Below are positions 45,825-56,344 of a DNA stretch of 64,000 bases, one piece after another. The notes under the pieces were generated by a model. It did not search any database and was not told where the DNA came from. It was given only the letters and a program-made list of their open reading frames with translations. Each line of letters begins with the position of its first letter. Positions within the stretch are counted from its first letter, which is position 1. The DNA is taken from assembly GCA_008828725.1 (NCBI GenBank), contig MEHQ01001025.1, positions 226,960 to 290,959 of the forward strand, given 5' to 3'. The position numbers were made by a program, and so were the translations under genes. This DNA comes from Saccharina japonica (lineage: Eukaryota > Sar > Phaeophyceae > Laminariales > Laminariaceae).

Positions 45825-48007
45825 CGGTGCTCAAAAGAGCCACCGAGTTTCCACCAAACCCGGGGAGGATAGGCTTCCATCCCCGGATCAGAAATCCCTC
45901 CATATCTCTACCACTCCGACCAACCGGGGACCAAAATGATGGTTTCCCTGGTCCACACTGCCCCGCACGGTATGGAAACCCCACCACCATCAGTTGGTCA
46001 CTGATTGGCTGAGGCTCAGGGAGCCAGCGGCACCCGGGGACGATAATCTCCCATCCCCGGGTCAGAAATCCTCCCATACATCTACAACTCCCAACGACAC
46101 GATGACGCAACCGGACATCCCCCGGGTCGATACCGCCTCACAAGGTGTGGAAACCCCAATACCACAGGAACATTTACGGTTGCCTGGCCTTCATAGACCC
46201 AGCGTGCGGCGAGAGTTGCCCCTCGGGGCAACGTCGAAGTCCCGCCGCACCCGGGGATGATAATGTCCCAATCCTGGGTCATGAATCCTTCCATACATCT
46301 ACAACTCCAACAACCCGGGGACGAAAACAGACATCCCCCGAGTCGATACCGCCCCGCAAGGTGTGGAAACCCCACCACCGCTGGCTGATTGATGATTTTG
46401 CTGGGGGGCTGCGAATTCATAGAGCCAGCACGCAGCGAGAGTTGCCCCTCAGGGCAACAGGGAGGTTCCGCCGCACCCGGGGATGATGTGATCCTATCCC
46501 CGGGTCAGAAATCCTTCCATTCATCTACAACTCCCAACGACCCGGGGACGCAACCGGACATACCTCGGTTCGATACCGCCTCACAAGGTGTGGAAACCCC
46601 GATACCACGGGAACATTTTCGGTTGCCTGACCCTCATAGAGCCAGCGTGCGGCCAGAGTTGCCCCTCGGGGCAACGTCGAAGTCCCACCGCACCCGGGGA
46701 TGATAACTTCCTATCCCCGGGTCATACATCCTTCCATACATTTAAAACTCCAACAACCCGGGGACGAAAACGGACACCCCCCGGGTCGATACCGCCTCGC
46801 AAGGTGTGGAAACCCCACCACCACTGGCTGGTTGATGATTTGGCGGGGCGCTGAAGTTGATAGAGTCAGCACGCAGCGAGGGTTGCCCCTCGGGGCAACC
46901 GCGAGGTCCCGCCGCACCCGGGGGTGATATGATCACATCCCCGGGCCAGCAATACTTCCATACATTAACAACTCCAACGACCCGGGGACGTAAACGGACA
47001 TCCCCCGGGTCGATAATCCCTCACAAGGTGTGGAAACCCCAATACCACGGGAACACTTACGGTTGGCTGACCCTCATAGAGCCAGCGTGCGGCGAGAGTT
47101 GCCCCCCTGGGCAACTTCGAAGTCCCGCCGCACCCGGGGATGATAACGTCCATTCCCCGGGTCATGAATCCTTCCATACATCTACAACTCCAACAAACCG
47201 GGGTCGAAAACAGCCATCTCCCGGGTCGATACCGCCCTGCAAGGTGTGGAAACCCCACCACCACTGGCTGATTGCTGATTTTCTGGGGCGTTGGAACCGA
47301 GAGATCCAGCACACAGCGAGGGTTGCCCCTCGGGGCAACAGCGAGATTCCAACGCACGCGGGGATGATATGATCCCATCCCCAGGTCAGAAGTCCTTCCA
47401 TACATCAACAACTCCAAAGACCCGGGGACACAAACGGACATCCCCCGGTTCGATACCGCCTCACAAGGTGTGGAATCCCCAATACCACGAGTTTTTTGCG
47501 GTTGCCTGGGCCTCATAGAGCCAGCGTGCGGCGAGAGTTGCCCCCCGGGCCAACGTTGAAATCCCGGCGCACCCGAGGATGATAACGTCCCATCCCCGGG
47601 TCGTACATCCTTCCATACATCTACAACTCCAACAACCCGGGGACGAAAACGGACATCCCCGGGCTCGATACCGCCTCACAAGGTGTGGAAACCCCACCAC
47701 ACGGGCTGATTTACGGCTGGCTGGCTCTCATGGAGCCAGCGCGCAGCGCGAGTTGCCCCTCGGGGCTAATACGAGGTCCCACCGCACCCGGGGATGCTAA
47801 CGTCGCATCCCCGGATCAGAAATCCTTGCGGACAACTACAACTCCAATAACCCGGGGACGAGAACAGACACCCCCTGGGTCGATACCGCCCCACATGGTA
47901 GTTCTTATTTTCCGGTTCAGAGTGGTATATCACAGCACACTGTTCATGCAAGTACTATGGGCAACGCAAAGCTAGCGCCACGGGCGGAGCCGTGGCCGTA
48001 CCGCTAG
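45825..48007 (+). mobile_element. Satellite-bearing element 2, Helitron-like 3' end
   Basis: About ten monomers: two diverged ones first (45840-46060), then cores near 46217, 46442, 46658, 46883, 47099, 47325, 47540 and 47750. Steps alternate near 216 and 225 bp, so the true unit is an A/B dimer of about 441 bp. The terminal monomer and tail match those of element 1. The tail's stem GCCACGG/CCGTGGC (47977-47983, 47990-47996) is followed by CGTACCG and CTAG (48004-48007), and the next base is T, as for Helitron insertion at A/T. The 5' end lies between 45518 and 45840 but was not found. No protein is encoded. Confidence 0.65.
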
Positions 48008-48333
48008 TAGATTATAAAACGAGAATAAACGACAGCGACCGACGGAAGTCAATAACTGCAGGTTGTTGTGCTCTTTCGTACCCAGTACGTTTGATTTTCG
48101 TGTTGTCCGCAATAATAAACCAGGTATGAAAAACATATAACATCATACCTAGTATAAATGTATGTTTAAAAATTGAAAAAACAACAGCTGTGGGCTCGAG
48201 GATTAATGTATGTGTATGCACGTATAATACCCGGTATTAATATGTACGTATACGTACTCGGGACCTGAAGCGAACCTCTCCTCTCCACAGCAGTTGAAAT
48301 AACTTGTGAAGAATAAACACCATTCATTATATT

Positions 48334-49575
48334 TTGAGCATATATTATCGTAAAGAGGTACCACCCCCGCCACGTCGCACACACAAACTCGGGTGGTGCG
48401 AGAACGCTCAAACCGCAGCCGCCTTCAAAATAGCATGGGATGCGAGGGATGATGCCCGGCGATCCATGCGTATTCAGAAGGACAAAACTGCGTGGAAGAC
48501 GCTGAGGACGGCGTGCGCGAATCTGCGAGGGGTGATTGACGCAGGATTACATGCCTACTTCGAAGAGTATCTCGCTGAAACAGAGAGACTCCTGGCTGCC
48601 AACGATCAACGGGGCTTCTACAAACACCTGAAGGGCACGGTGGGGTTGGACGGTCGAAAAGCGAGAAGCGAACAGTTCATCATGGACGAGGATGGCACGC
48701 TACTAAGGGATAAGGTGCGCATTCTTGAACGTTGGGGGGTTTTTCGGCACTCTTCTGACCGCGAAATCGCCTAATCTTGACCCAACCATCAGCGCCCTAT
48801 TTCCACAGCGACCGTTGGCACCATCGCTGGGAGATGAACCGACCATGGATGAAATGGCCGCGGTAATCCGGGGTATGCCAAACTGGAAAGCGGTCGGACC
48901 AGATTCTCTTCCGGCCGAGTTGCTGACACTGGACCCCCCCGAACTCATCCGGTACCTACACAACTTGCTTGTCAATGTGTGGAGAACGGGTGACGTCCCC
49001 CAGCAATGGAAAGACGCGACCGTTATGGTCCTTCATAAAAAGAAGGATCGATCCGATTGCAACAACTACCGAGGGATTTCGCTTGTTGCCCATTCAGGCA
49101 AAGTATTGCTGAAAAGGGTCGCGTCACGTCTCAGCAATTACTGCGAGGCTAAAGGGATACTCCCCGAGGAACAGTGCGGCTTTCGCCCAGCACGATCAAC
49201 AGTCGACATCCTATTCGTCGTGCGTCGACTGCAGGAACTCGGACGAGCCAAACAAATCCCGCTGTATATGTGCTTCATTGACCTGCAGAAGGCTTATGAC
49301 TCCGTCGACCGAGAGTTGTTGTGGGTGGTACTCGCACGCTTCGGCATACCAGAGAAGATGTTGACCGTTATCCGCCAATTCCACGAAGGCATGCGAGCTC
49401 GCGTGCGTACGGATGACGGTGAGCACTCTGAATGGTTCGATGTCACTCAGGGACTGCGTCAAGGATGTGTGCTGTCACCGCTTCTGTTCAATGTCTTCTT
49501 CGCTGCTGTGATACACGCCGTACTGATAGGCTTCAGTGAGGACCCAGACATCTTGAGGAACCTGGTTCACCTGTG
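48334..49575 (+). mobile_element. LINE (non-LTR) reverse transcriptase relic, truncated at both ends
   Basis: The plus strand encodes the middle of a LINE ORF2. First comes the linker before the RT (WKTLRTACANLRGVIDAGLH at about 48490-48550), then the RT fingers and palm. The motifs are [59 protein letters not shown] (with the first catalytic Asp) and [18 protein letters not shown]. The sequence ends before the second catalytic motif (YADD type), so it is dead. A one-base frame change lies at the G/T homopolymer near 48735-48745, which splits it into two overlapping frames. The endonuclease domain is absent upstream. The 3' end is cut where the copia relic begins. Confidence 0.85.
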
Positions 49576-49584
49576 TTCTGCCTT

Positions 49585-51170
49585 GCGAAATGCTGCTTTC
49601 TACGAATGATGACTCATCTCATGAGGAGCGAAGTGAAGGCATAGGTGATAACTGGATCGCGGATAGTGGTGCATCCTTTCTTATGGCTCACCCAGCTGGC
49701 CGGTTGAGCGACATTCGACTGGGCGATGACAAGGCCGGGATCAATGACAACCATCTGATCGATGTAGTGGGCTATGGCACACTGACCGTGGTATTTCCAG
49801 GAGATCTGACTCTCAGACTGTTTAATGTGGCCTACGTGTCGAACATCGCGTTCAACCTGCTTTCGCTTATGGCTGCGCATAACCAGGGGGTAAGGGTCAT
49901 GACTGAAGAGGAACGCTTGTGTATTTCTATATTTGATGGAATATTGAGGTTTGGACGCAAAGGGTCAGGTTACACTGGACTCGCTTGCAGTATAGGGCCA
50001 GACGACGGCTACATGCGGTTCTCCCATTTTGACTCCCACCCCCCGGAGTATTGTGTATATTATGTCTGCGGTTTTCCCCTGGTGTTTCCTGTGCTTGCTC
50101 CCGGTAGTAACGTTCATACTGCGACAGCTGTAGACATCAACGTTTTCCGCTGTGTGCATGGTCACTCGAATGGAATACTGCTGAGCGAGATGAAAAAGTT
50201 ACTCGATGTGGGACTATTAGAGAAACTAATATATCGCACTGGCTGCTCAATAGCGAAAGGTTACCGCAAGCCTATACCCAGCGGCACTACGACGCGGGTG
50301 TCAAATAAGTCAAGACGGCTCTTTGTGGACTTGAGTGGGCCAAAGAGAACTCCTTGTCTGTTGGATAAGCGGTATGTGATGCTAGTCAAGAGCGACTTAT
50401 CATGCCACGCATGGGTATACTTTCTGAACAACAAATCGGATGTATCAGTCGCGTTTGAGGTGTTGTTGGCTGGTGTGTGGGGCGATTGTGTCATTGGTGG
50501 ATTTGGTGCGGAAGTTGGAGAGGTGTGCAAACAATTTCCAGGTATGTAATAATCAGAAGCTCACTAAAGCCGATAATCCAAAGCAGAAAGGTGTTGTCGA
50601 GAGAGCGATAACATCATCCAGAACACGGGACTTGCCACGTGCATCCAAGCACCTATAATATTTATCCTCGTCCAACCACCGTCGACCAAATTTCTGTGGG
50701 CGGAAGCGGATTGTACTGTGCTTGTGACGCCCTGAAGCATACCGCGACCACCGCCAACCCCAGGAACAAGTCTCAGCATGAGGTGTGGTATGGAAGTGTC
50801 GCACCGGGGCGGGGGGGGGGCTGGAGGGGAAGATCTTCGACCGGTGGGGGAGCTGTTCGGGTAATTCCGAAGCAGCGTCCCTCCGGGGGGAAACCTTCCC
50901 ACAGATGGAATTCAGGAGCCTGGGGGGGGTGGGAGGGTGTGGGCGATAGTGCAGGCAACGTACTGCTTAACGATTGCACTGGAGAAGGTGGGGGCGTAAT
51001 GAAGATCGCGGCGGCGGGGGGCAGTGGTGGAGCAGATACCGGAGCAGTTAGCACTGCACCAGGGAAGGATCGTATGGGCAATGAGGCTGGCGGGGTTAGG
51101 GATCTCTACCGTGGATGGTCCAGGGACGGGAGAGACAGCCGTTGCAAGCGTTTGAGGGACGCATAACGTC
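49585..51170 (+). mobile_element. Ty1/copia retrotransposon relic (fossil)
   Basis: Recognisable parts in order: the aspartic protease motif (DSGASF at about 49655), the zinc-binding and start region of integrase (HGHSNG and CSIAKGYRKP, about 50155-50280), the integrase core (RLFVDLSGPKRTP, DLSCHAWVYFLNNKSD) and the late integrase part (ACDALKHTATTANPRNKSQH, about 50715-50770), then a Gly-rich hinge. RT and RNase H were not seen in the window. It is broken in several places and abuts the LINE relic. No flanking LTR was assigned with confidence. The loss of most of pol suggests an old copy. Confidence 0.85.
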
Positions 51171-51320
51171 GAATATTGATGATCCACTGCGGTTTTTACT
51201 GGGCTGGTGAGATGGAAAGCGTACCCGAGAAGGCAGCCGGGACAGAGGTGCGAGGTGTGGCGTGTCGAAGACGAAAATGGGAGAGACAGCCTGGTAACGC
51301 AGCTTCTGAATTGGATTGGC

Positions 51321-51500
51321 TGTTGTGGTTGCCCATCCGAGTGGGGGGGAGGTCAGCCGCGTACATCAGCTATAGTAGGAAACGGACGAGGTGGGGAAGT
51401 GTAAAATAGACAAAGGGGGGCCACCACAGTTCCACCCACTTCCCCCGTGGGCGACACGGACTACTAGTGAATATGCATGTTTGGTGAAGAGGAGACCAAA
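51321..51500 (+). repeat. Direct repeat with hairpin, copy 1
   Basis: Shares GAGGTGGGGAAG, CCACCCACTTCCCCC and GGCGACACGGAC with 51909-52088. The arms GTGGGGAAG and CTTCCCC can pair. The copies may be terminal repeats of the neighbouring retroelement relic, but that is not shown. Confidence 0.65.
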
Positions 51501-51908
51501 CTGGCAGAAGTTGTTGACATCCTGGAGGTTGGCGAATATGAGAGAAAAATACCGCATAACGGTATAGGGGTGGCTCCAGTTTAAGGAAACATCTGGGTGG
51601 GGGACATACAGCAGCAACACAGACACACGTATGATTGCACACTGGGCAGGCATACACACGCAGTAGCGCCGGTACAGTTGTAACAGCAGCAGTTGTGGTG
51701 GTAGAGAAGTTCGGCGGCAGGAGTACAGGCAAGTAAGGATGCAGCACGTGGTGACACAGGTCGCAATCTCCCGCCCACCCACCCGATTGCATCACGAGCA
51801 GGGAGGCTAAAGGGGAGGGGGGTCAAGACATGTGGGGTGCGGGGTAGGGAGATACACGGATCCAAGGAGGATTCTACTATTTTATATTTATTCGGGAGAT
51901 ATTTTGGC

Positions 51909-52088
51909 TGTTGAGGTTGCCTTTCAGAGCGAGGGGAAGGTCAGCCGCCTAGATCAGCTAGAATAAAAGACGGGGGAGGTGGGGAAGGGTTAAATGAACG
52001 AGGAGGCCCCGTCACAGTTTCACCCACTTCCCCCGTAGGCGACACGGACCACAAATAAACATGCAGTTTTCGTGAAGGGAATACAAAA
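51909..52088 (+). repeat. Direct repeat with hairpin, copy 2
   Basis: Same order as 51321-51500 and preceded by the same TTGGC. It keeps the hairpin-forming pair and ends with a similar GTGAAG...ACAAAA. Both copies lie downstream of the copia relic. Confidence 0.65.
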
Positions 52089-54970
52089 GTGGATACATTT
52101 ATTCATGAGCTAAATTACTCCACTCGTACATACGCACGGTCAATTGCTGCAATCACGATCAGCGCCAATAATTAGTTAAGGGTTACGCCTATTTCCGCCA
52201 CGTTTCAATTATTACACTCATGCAGTAGGACGGGTTGATTACTGTTTCTAACCGGGACCAGCGACTAGTTGCATACCGCCTTTACTACTGCACACATAAG
52301 CTTGTAAACAAAATATTCCCCGCGATCGGCTATTATTGGATACTCATTTAGGGTATCACCGTGGCCATAAATACCCACCCGTCACGTATTCACTGGCTTA
52401 CAGCAGCATCGGTTTTAGTTACCTCTTTCCGCATACCGTACTGGCCTCATTAGGTGCAAGAGGGGCATTAATCTGGCTACGACTAATACCCCCCCCCCAG
52501 GTTCACATACGAGAACGGATACTTTTATGTATATGTCGGTGTACTACAAGCGGCGGCCGGGCCATGGCAGTCTCGCAATACAGGCAGACTTCCGTTACGT
52601 ATCACCGCCAGGCATAGGCATGTATAGCACACGTGTCGTGCGAGCCGGCGTGCAACAACTGGTAGCAGGCATGTGACGACATACGAGATGCATGCGTACA
52701 GGAGCGAGTGGAATGGGCGACATCGGCCGGGGCTATGCTTGGGATCGGCTGCGCCATCAGCACAATACTGATATGATCACTTTCGTTCATCACTCACCTT
52801 TACATCCCCAGCCCCCCTCTTTGTGTTTCTGCCGCCTTGTTCAATGGTTGTGGGGTCGAGCTCGACACTCTGTGGGCGCTCAGACATCCTGCATAGTCTT
52901 GTACGTACTGGTATAGTCGTAATGCATGTACCTTACGGTATCGCTGGTGCCGTTGCATTGAAAGCGGGGCGGTACTTACCGCCTGTCCTGCTGCTGTCCT
53001 TCTTCAAATTTATTAGTAGAGTTGTTCAGTAGATATGGTGACTAGCTGCTTTCAGTAGGTATGCCATTTGTCGTATTGAGCCTATTTTGCTCAGTAGGTG
53101 TCCCCCCTTATTTATGGTCTATCGTTACATGTAAGGGCGAAACAATCAAACGTCTAGTGATGAATGCAGCTAATCACCACACCTACGCCTGGGCTTGCGA
53201 GGCCAGTGTGGCGCAGAGTGCGTACCAGCGCACTAGAAAGAGACGATGCGTCGCGGCAGCTTGCGGTACATATACACAAAACAGAGCTGCCGTTGGACGT
53301 TTGCGAGGCATGTGCAGGGCTACCCTGCGCATACCAGACATGATATATGGGCTCTGCTGTGCGAGGCCTACCGTGCCACCCTGCCGGGGTGCGGCTCAGG
53401 ACCAGCTCACCCACACTATGCCCCTCGTGGCCTACAGGCGCGGGAACCACGTGGTGTGCCCTTACAATCTCGTTTGGGTAGCACGAGGCGCACTGACCGT
53501 CGCCTACGAAACGTCCGTGCGGACAACGGGCTCGGTGGTGACCCCCCTCGCTGTACGCGCCGTCGCCCTCTTTTCTCAAAGCTAGGGTTGACTACTGCTG
53601 TTTGCATTCCTCTCTTGAAATTGGTGGCTATAGGTAATTTATTTAGGATTAACAAGCGACTAAGCAACCTCACCCTGCGTATACGAGACCTAGAGAGGGT
53701 TTGCCGCCAAAGCATGAACAAACGCGCGAAGCGTCGCCGGGGCTGCGGAACGACTCTCCAGCAATAGCCCCCACGCAGACGCATAGCAGGTGTGCGTGAG
53801 GCTCTGCCCACGCGCCTACCGAACCGAAACCCTTTCGGGCTCAGTCAATCGATACCTAACGCACAACCTTTACTCGAGGGGGCGAGCTGCGTCCTCGATC
53901 GCTCGTGCTACACCCCCCACAGCACAGTCGACCTACCGCTTCAGGTCTGACCATCGTGTTTACGATGACGAGCCTCCGCAGGGGCTGCGCTATCGAAGCG
54001 CTTGTGATAACTCCGGAACCCCCATCTCTTTGCGGAACGAACGCAGGTGGGTTCCAAGCCCATCCGCGTGCCGGAGTTACAGGGGACGTTCACCTGCTCT
54101 ATATATTCTATCCATGAAGGGTGTGCAAAGTTCAGCCAGCACCCATAAAAAACAACTAAACAAAAGAGCGGAAAACAGAGAAACCATGACCGAGCCTGTC
54201 GTAACTCTTTATCCTTGATTTCTATATTTTCTACTTTTTGGTTTTTGTTTGTTTAGCGCACTTAACACGATGTGCATCTAGTTCATTTGATATTTTCTTC
54301 CCGCACCGGTGGGCGCCTTTTCCACCAGCGTACAGCCAAGCTACCAAAGCTCAACGGACCAAACACCATGTCAGAGTAATGTGCTGTTTGAACATCGGTT
54401 CATAGGAGGCAGCCATATCGCCTGCATACATAAAACTTACGATGGGAGCTTCGCTCCGGGTTCTCGCCATAGACCAACATGCACAAAACAAAACACATCG
54501 ATTATATCATTCCAGAGCCCTCCTCCCCAGCCTTCGGTCCTTGGCAAATATGCAGCACCTTCACGCTCATTCTAACTTCATGCACTGACTGACCGTTGTA
54601 CCAAGCAGCCTGCGGCGCTTGCTGGTGCGCCATCGTGTAGCGCTGTCGTAATCGATACTCTACTTGCGTAGTAAAGCGCCGAGGGTACGTCAACAACCTA
54701 CAGGGGGCTACGAAGGAGTCGGTGGCCCACTTAGCCTATAACTCATCCTTATCGGCAGGCGCTTTTCCTCTGAGTTGAACTCACACTTTCCCCTTCGATT
54801 ATCACGCCCAGCCTACTTACTGAACCCTCGGACCCATAAACAACTGCCGTAACACGACTATTTCAACCGTTGAGTCGGCGAAACAATCAGAGCCGCCGTA
54901 AGAGGGGTTTCCGGCGTGAAGCCCCCTAGCAGTAAAAACGTTACGCTTAATATGGACGGGAATACGACGG
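52089..54970. other. No gene seen with confidence
   Basis: Several overlapping frames of 130-175 codons lie at 53061-53811 on both strands, which suggests chance openness in moderate-GC DNA. None has a domain I know. Plain unique sequence otherwise, with a short C run at 52491. Confidence 0.4.
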
Positions 54971-54971
54971 A

Positions 54972-55463
54972 ATGATCCAATACAACTACCTCAATGAATA
55001 TTGCAACACTCTGCGTTTGTTCCTGCCAGCGGGGTGCACGAAGAAGCCACAGCTGGTTAATGCGAGGTACGACCGACTGGTTGAGTTTGGGGTGGAGCAT
55101 TATCTCGAGGCGTGGGTGCAGAAGGAATATAACGTGGAAGTATGGGAGACCAACAAGCTGTCCGCTTCTGATCGTAGGATCTTGTGGACGCACTGGGTGG
55201 GTGAGACCGTCGTTCACGTCCACTCGCCCCTGTTATTCATGAGGCGCCTGTTTGACAGGGAGAGGCTTGACCTGACAACGGGTGGCACCGACGATACCCT
55301 CGTCAACCTCGATGTCCACGACGCCAATGTCGGCGACGATCCCCGGATTCAGAGCAGCCGTTTTCCCCGGCGAATGAAGGGTAAGCAGAAGAATCGAGTG
55401 ACAACAACGACGAGGACGAAACCGAGGGTGCTGACGCCGCGTGACGTCCATCAGGCGGCGTAA
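54972..55463 (+). CDS. Unrecognised 163-residue open frame, possibly transposon-derived
   Basis: Protein-like text from MIQYNYLNEYCNTLRLFLPA through VEHYLEAWVQKEYNVEVWET and LSASDRRILWTHWVGE, then acidic (DDTLVNLDVHDANVGDD) and basic (RRMKGKQKNR) tails. The mixture of aromatic and charged residues is unlike the repeat-driven frames elsewhere. I recognise no family. The style recalls C-terminal parts of DNA-transposon proteins, but that is only a guess. A plus-strand frame at 55466-55651 follows closely and may belong with it. Confidence 0.35.
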   Translation: MIQYNYLNEYCNTLRLFLPAGCTKKPQLVNARYDRLVEFGVEHYLEAWVQKEYNVEVWETNKLSASDRRILWTHWVGETVVHVHSPLLFMRRLFDRERLDLTTGGTDDTLVNLDVHDANVGDDPRIQSSRFPRRMKGKQKNRVTTTTRTKPRVLTPRDVHQAA

Positions 55464-55867
55464 TCATGCTTCACACTGATGATGACGTGGACCTTGGTGT
55501 CCCGGGAATACCCACCAGGTCATGTATTATCTCGGGCATCGCCTCCGGCCCTGGATACAACACTCGCCAAGCGGTACACCATGCCGCGCCGGAGTTTGGG
55601 GTGTGTGAAGGGTTTCCTCGTGCGACAGGCACATATACGGACACCTCATGACTAGGATAACGGGGTGTTCGTCGAGCGAAGCGGTGCTACAACCGGTATA
55701 ATGCTTCCCCGCTGTAAGTACACTGATGTTGCTAAGACTTCGGCCAAAGGTTCTTGGCGCTACCGGAGTAGCATTTTGTTCTCTCATTTATTTGCTTACA
55801 CTTGAGCTGTTGCCGGTAAGGCAGGCAGCTGAACGCAGGGACAGCAACGGTACCGGTAGCACTTATC

Positions 55868-56340
55868 GTGGCAAGGCGGATAACAATTGGCAGGGGAGAG
55901 TGTTGGCGAGGAGGGGGGGGGGGGGCAAAGGAGGGGGGGGGGGCAGAAACATCTAGTGACGAGACAGAAAGCCCGTTTGAACAGATAGAGCGAGCAGTGG
56001 ATGTGAACATGGGATGGGGCTGGAGCTGGCGAAGAGCGGGGGGGGGGGGGGGGGTGACGAAGAGGAAGGGGAAAATGACTTCGGTGGAACTGGACTACAT
56101 TGTGACAACGATGGTGATCTCGGAGAGGCCAGCTCCAGCAATGGAAGTGCCACCGAAACAGAGGGCGGATACGGGTAAGAGTTTCTCGACGGCATCGGAG
56201 GCACTCAGTACTTGCTCAACGCGAAGGGACGCAAGCGTAAACAATCCGATTCCCATGTAAAGTACTTGTCTGCGGCATCAGATACCACCAGTAAGAGTAC
56301 GGGTCGAAGGGGTAGGAACCCAAACGCGCAATAGCATTGA
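55868..56340 (+). CDS. Possible acidic low-complexity coding stretch
   Basis: Two frames read as acidic, Ser-rich protein. One is SSDETESPFEQIERAVDVNM at about 55955-56015. After a long G run another frame reads GDEEEGENDFGGTGLHCDND, and further on KGRKRKQSD near 56230. A donor-like GTAAGAG lies at about 56176 next to an in-frame stop. The G runs (55912-55941 and 56038-56054) may hide length errors. The stretch may be downstream exons of the 54972 frame or a decayed gene. Confidence 0.25.
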
Positions 56341-56344
56341 AGAC

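Noticed and set aside
43945-47935. CRISPR-like array of regularly spaced palindromes
   Set aside because: The period is about 217 bp with all of the unit repeated, there are no unique spacers, there are no cas genes, and the DNA is eukaryotic.
43996-47972. Series of long open frames on both strands (up to 219 codons)
   Set aside because: They follow the 217 bp satellite in all monomers and on both strands, with the same peptides repeated. The openness comes from the repeat composition.
53061-53811. Three overlapping frames of 130-175 codons as one gene
   Set aside because: They lie on both strands, overlap in different phases, and show no domain or splice evidence.
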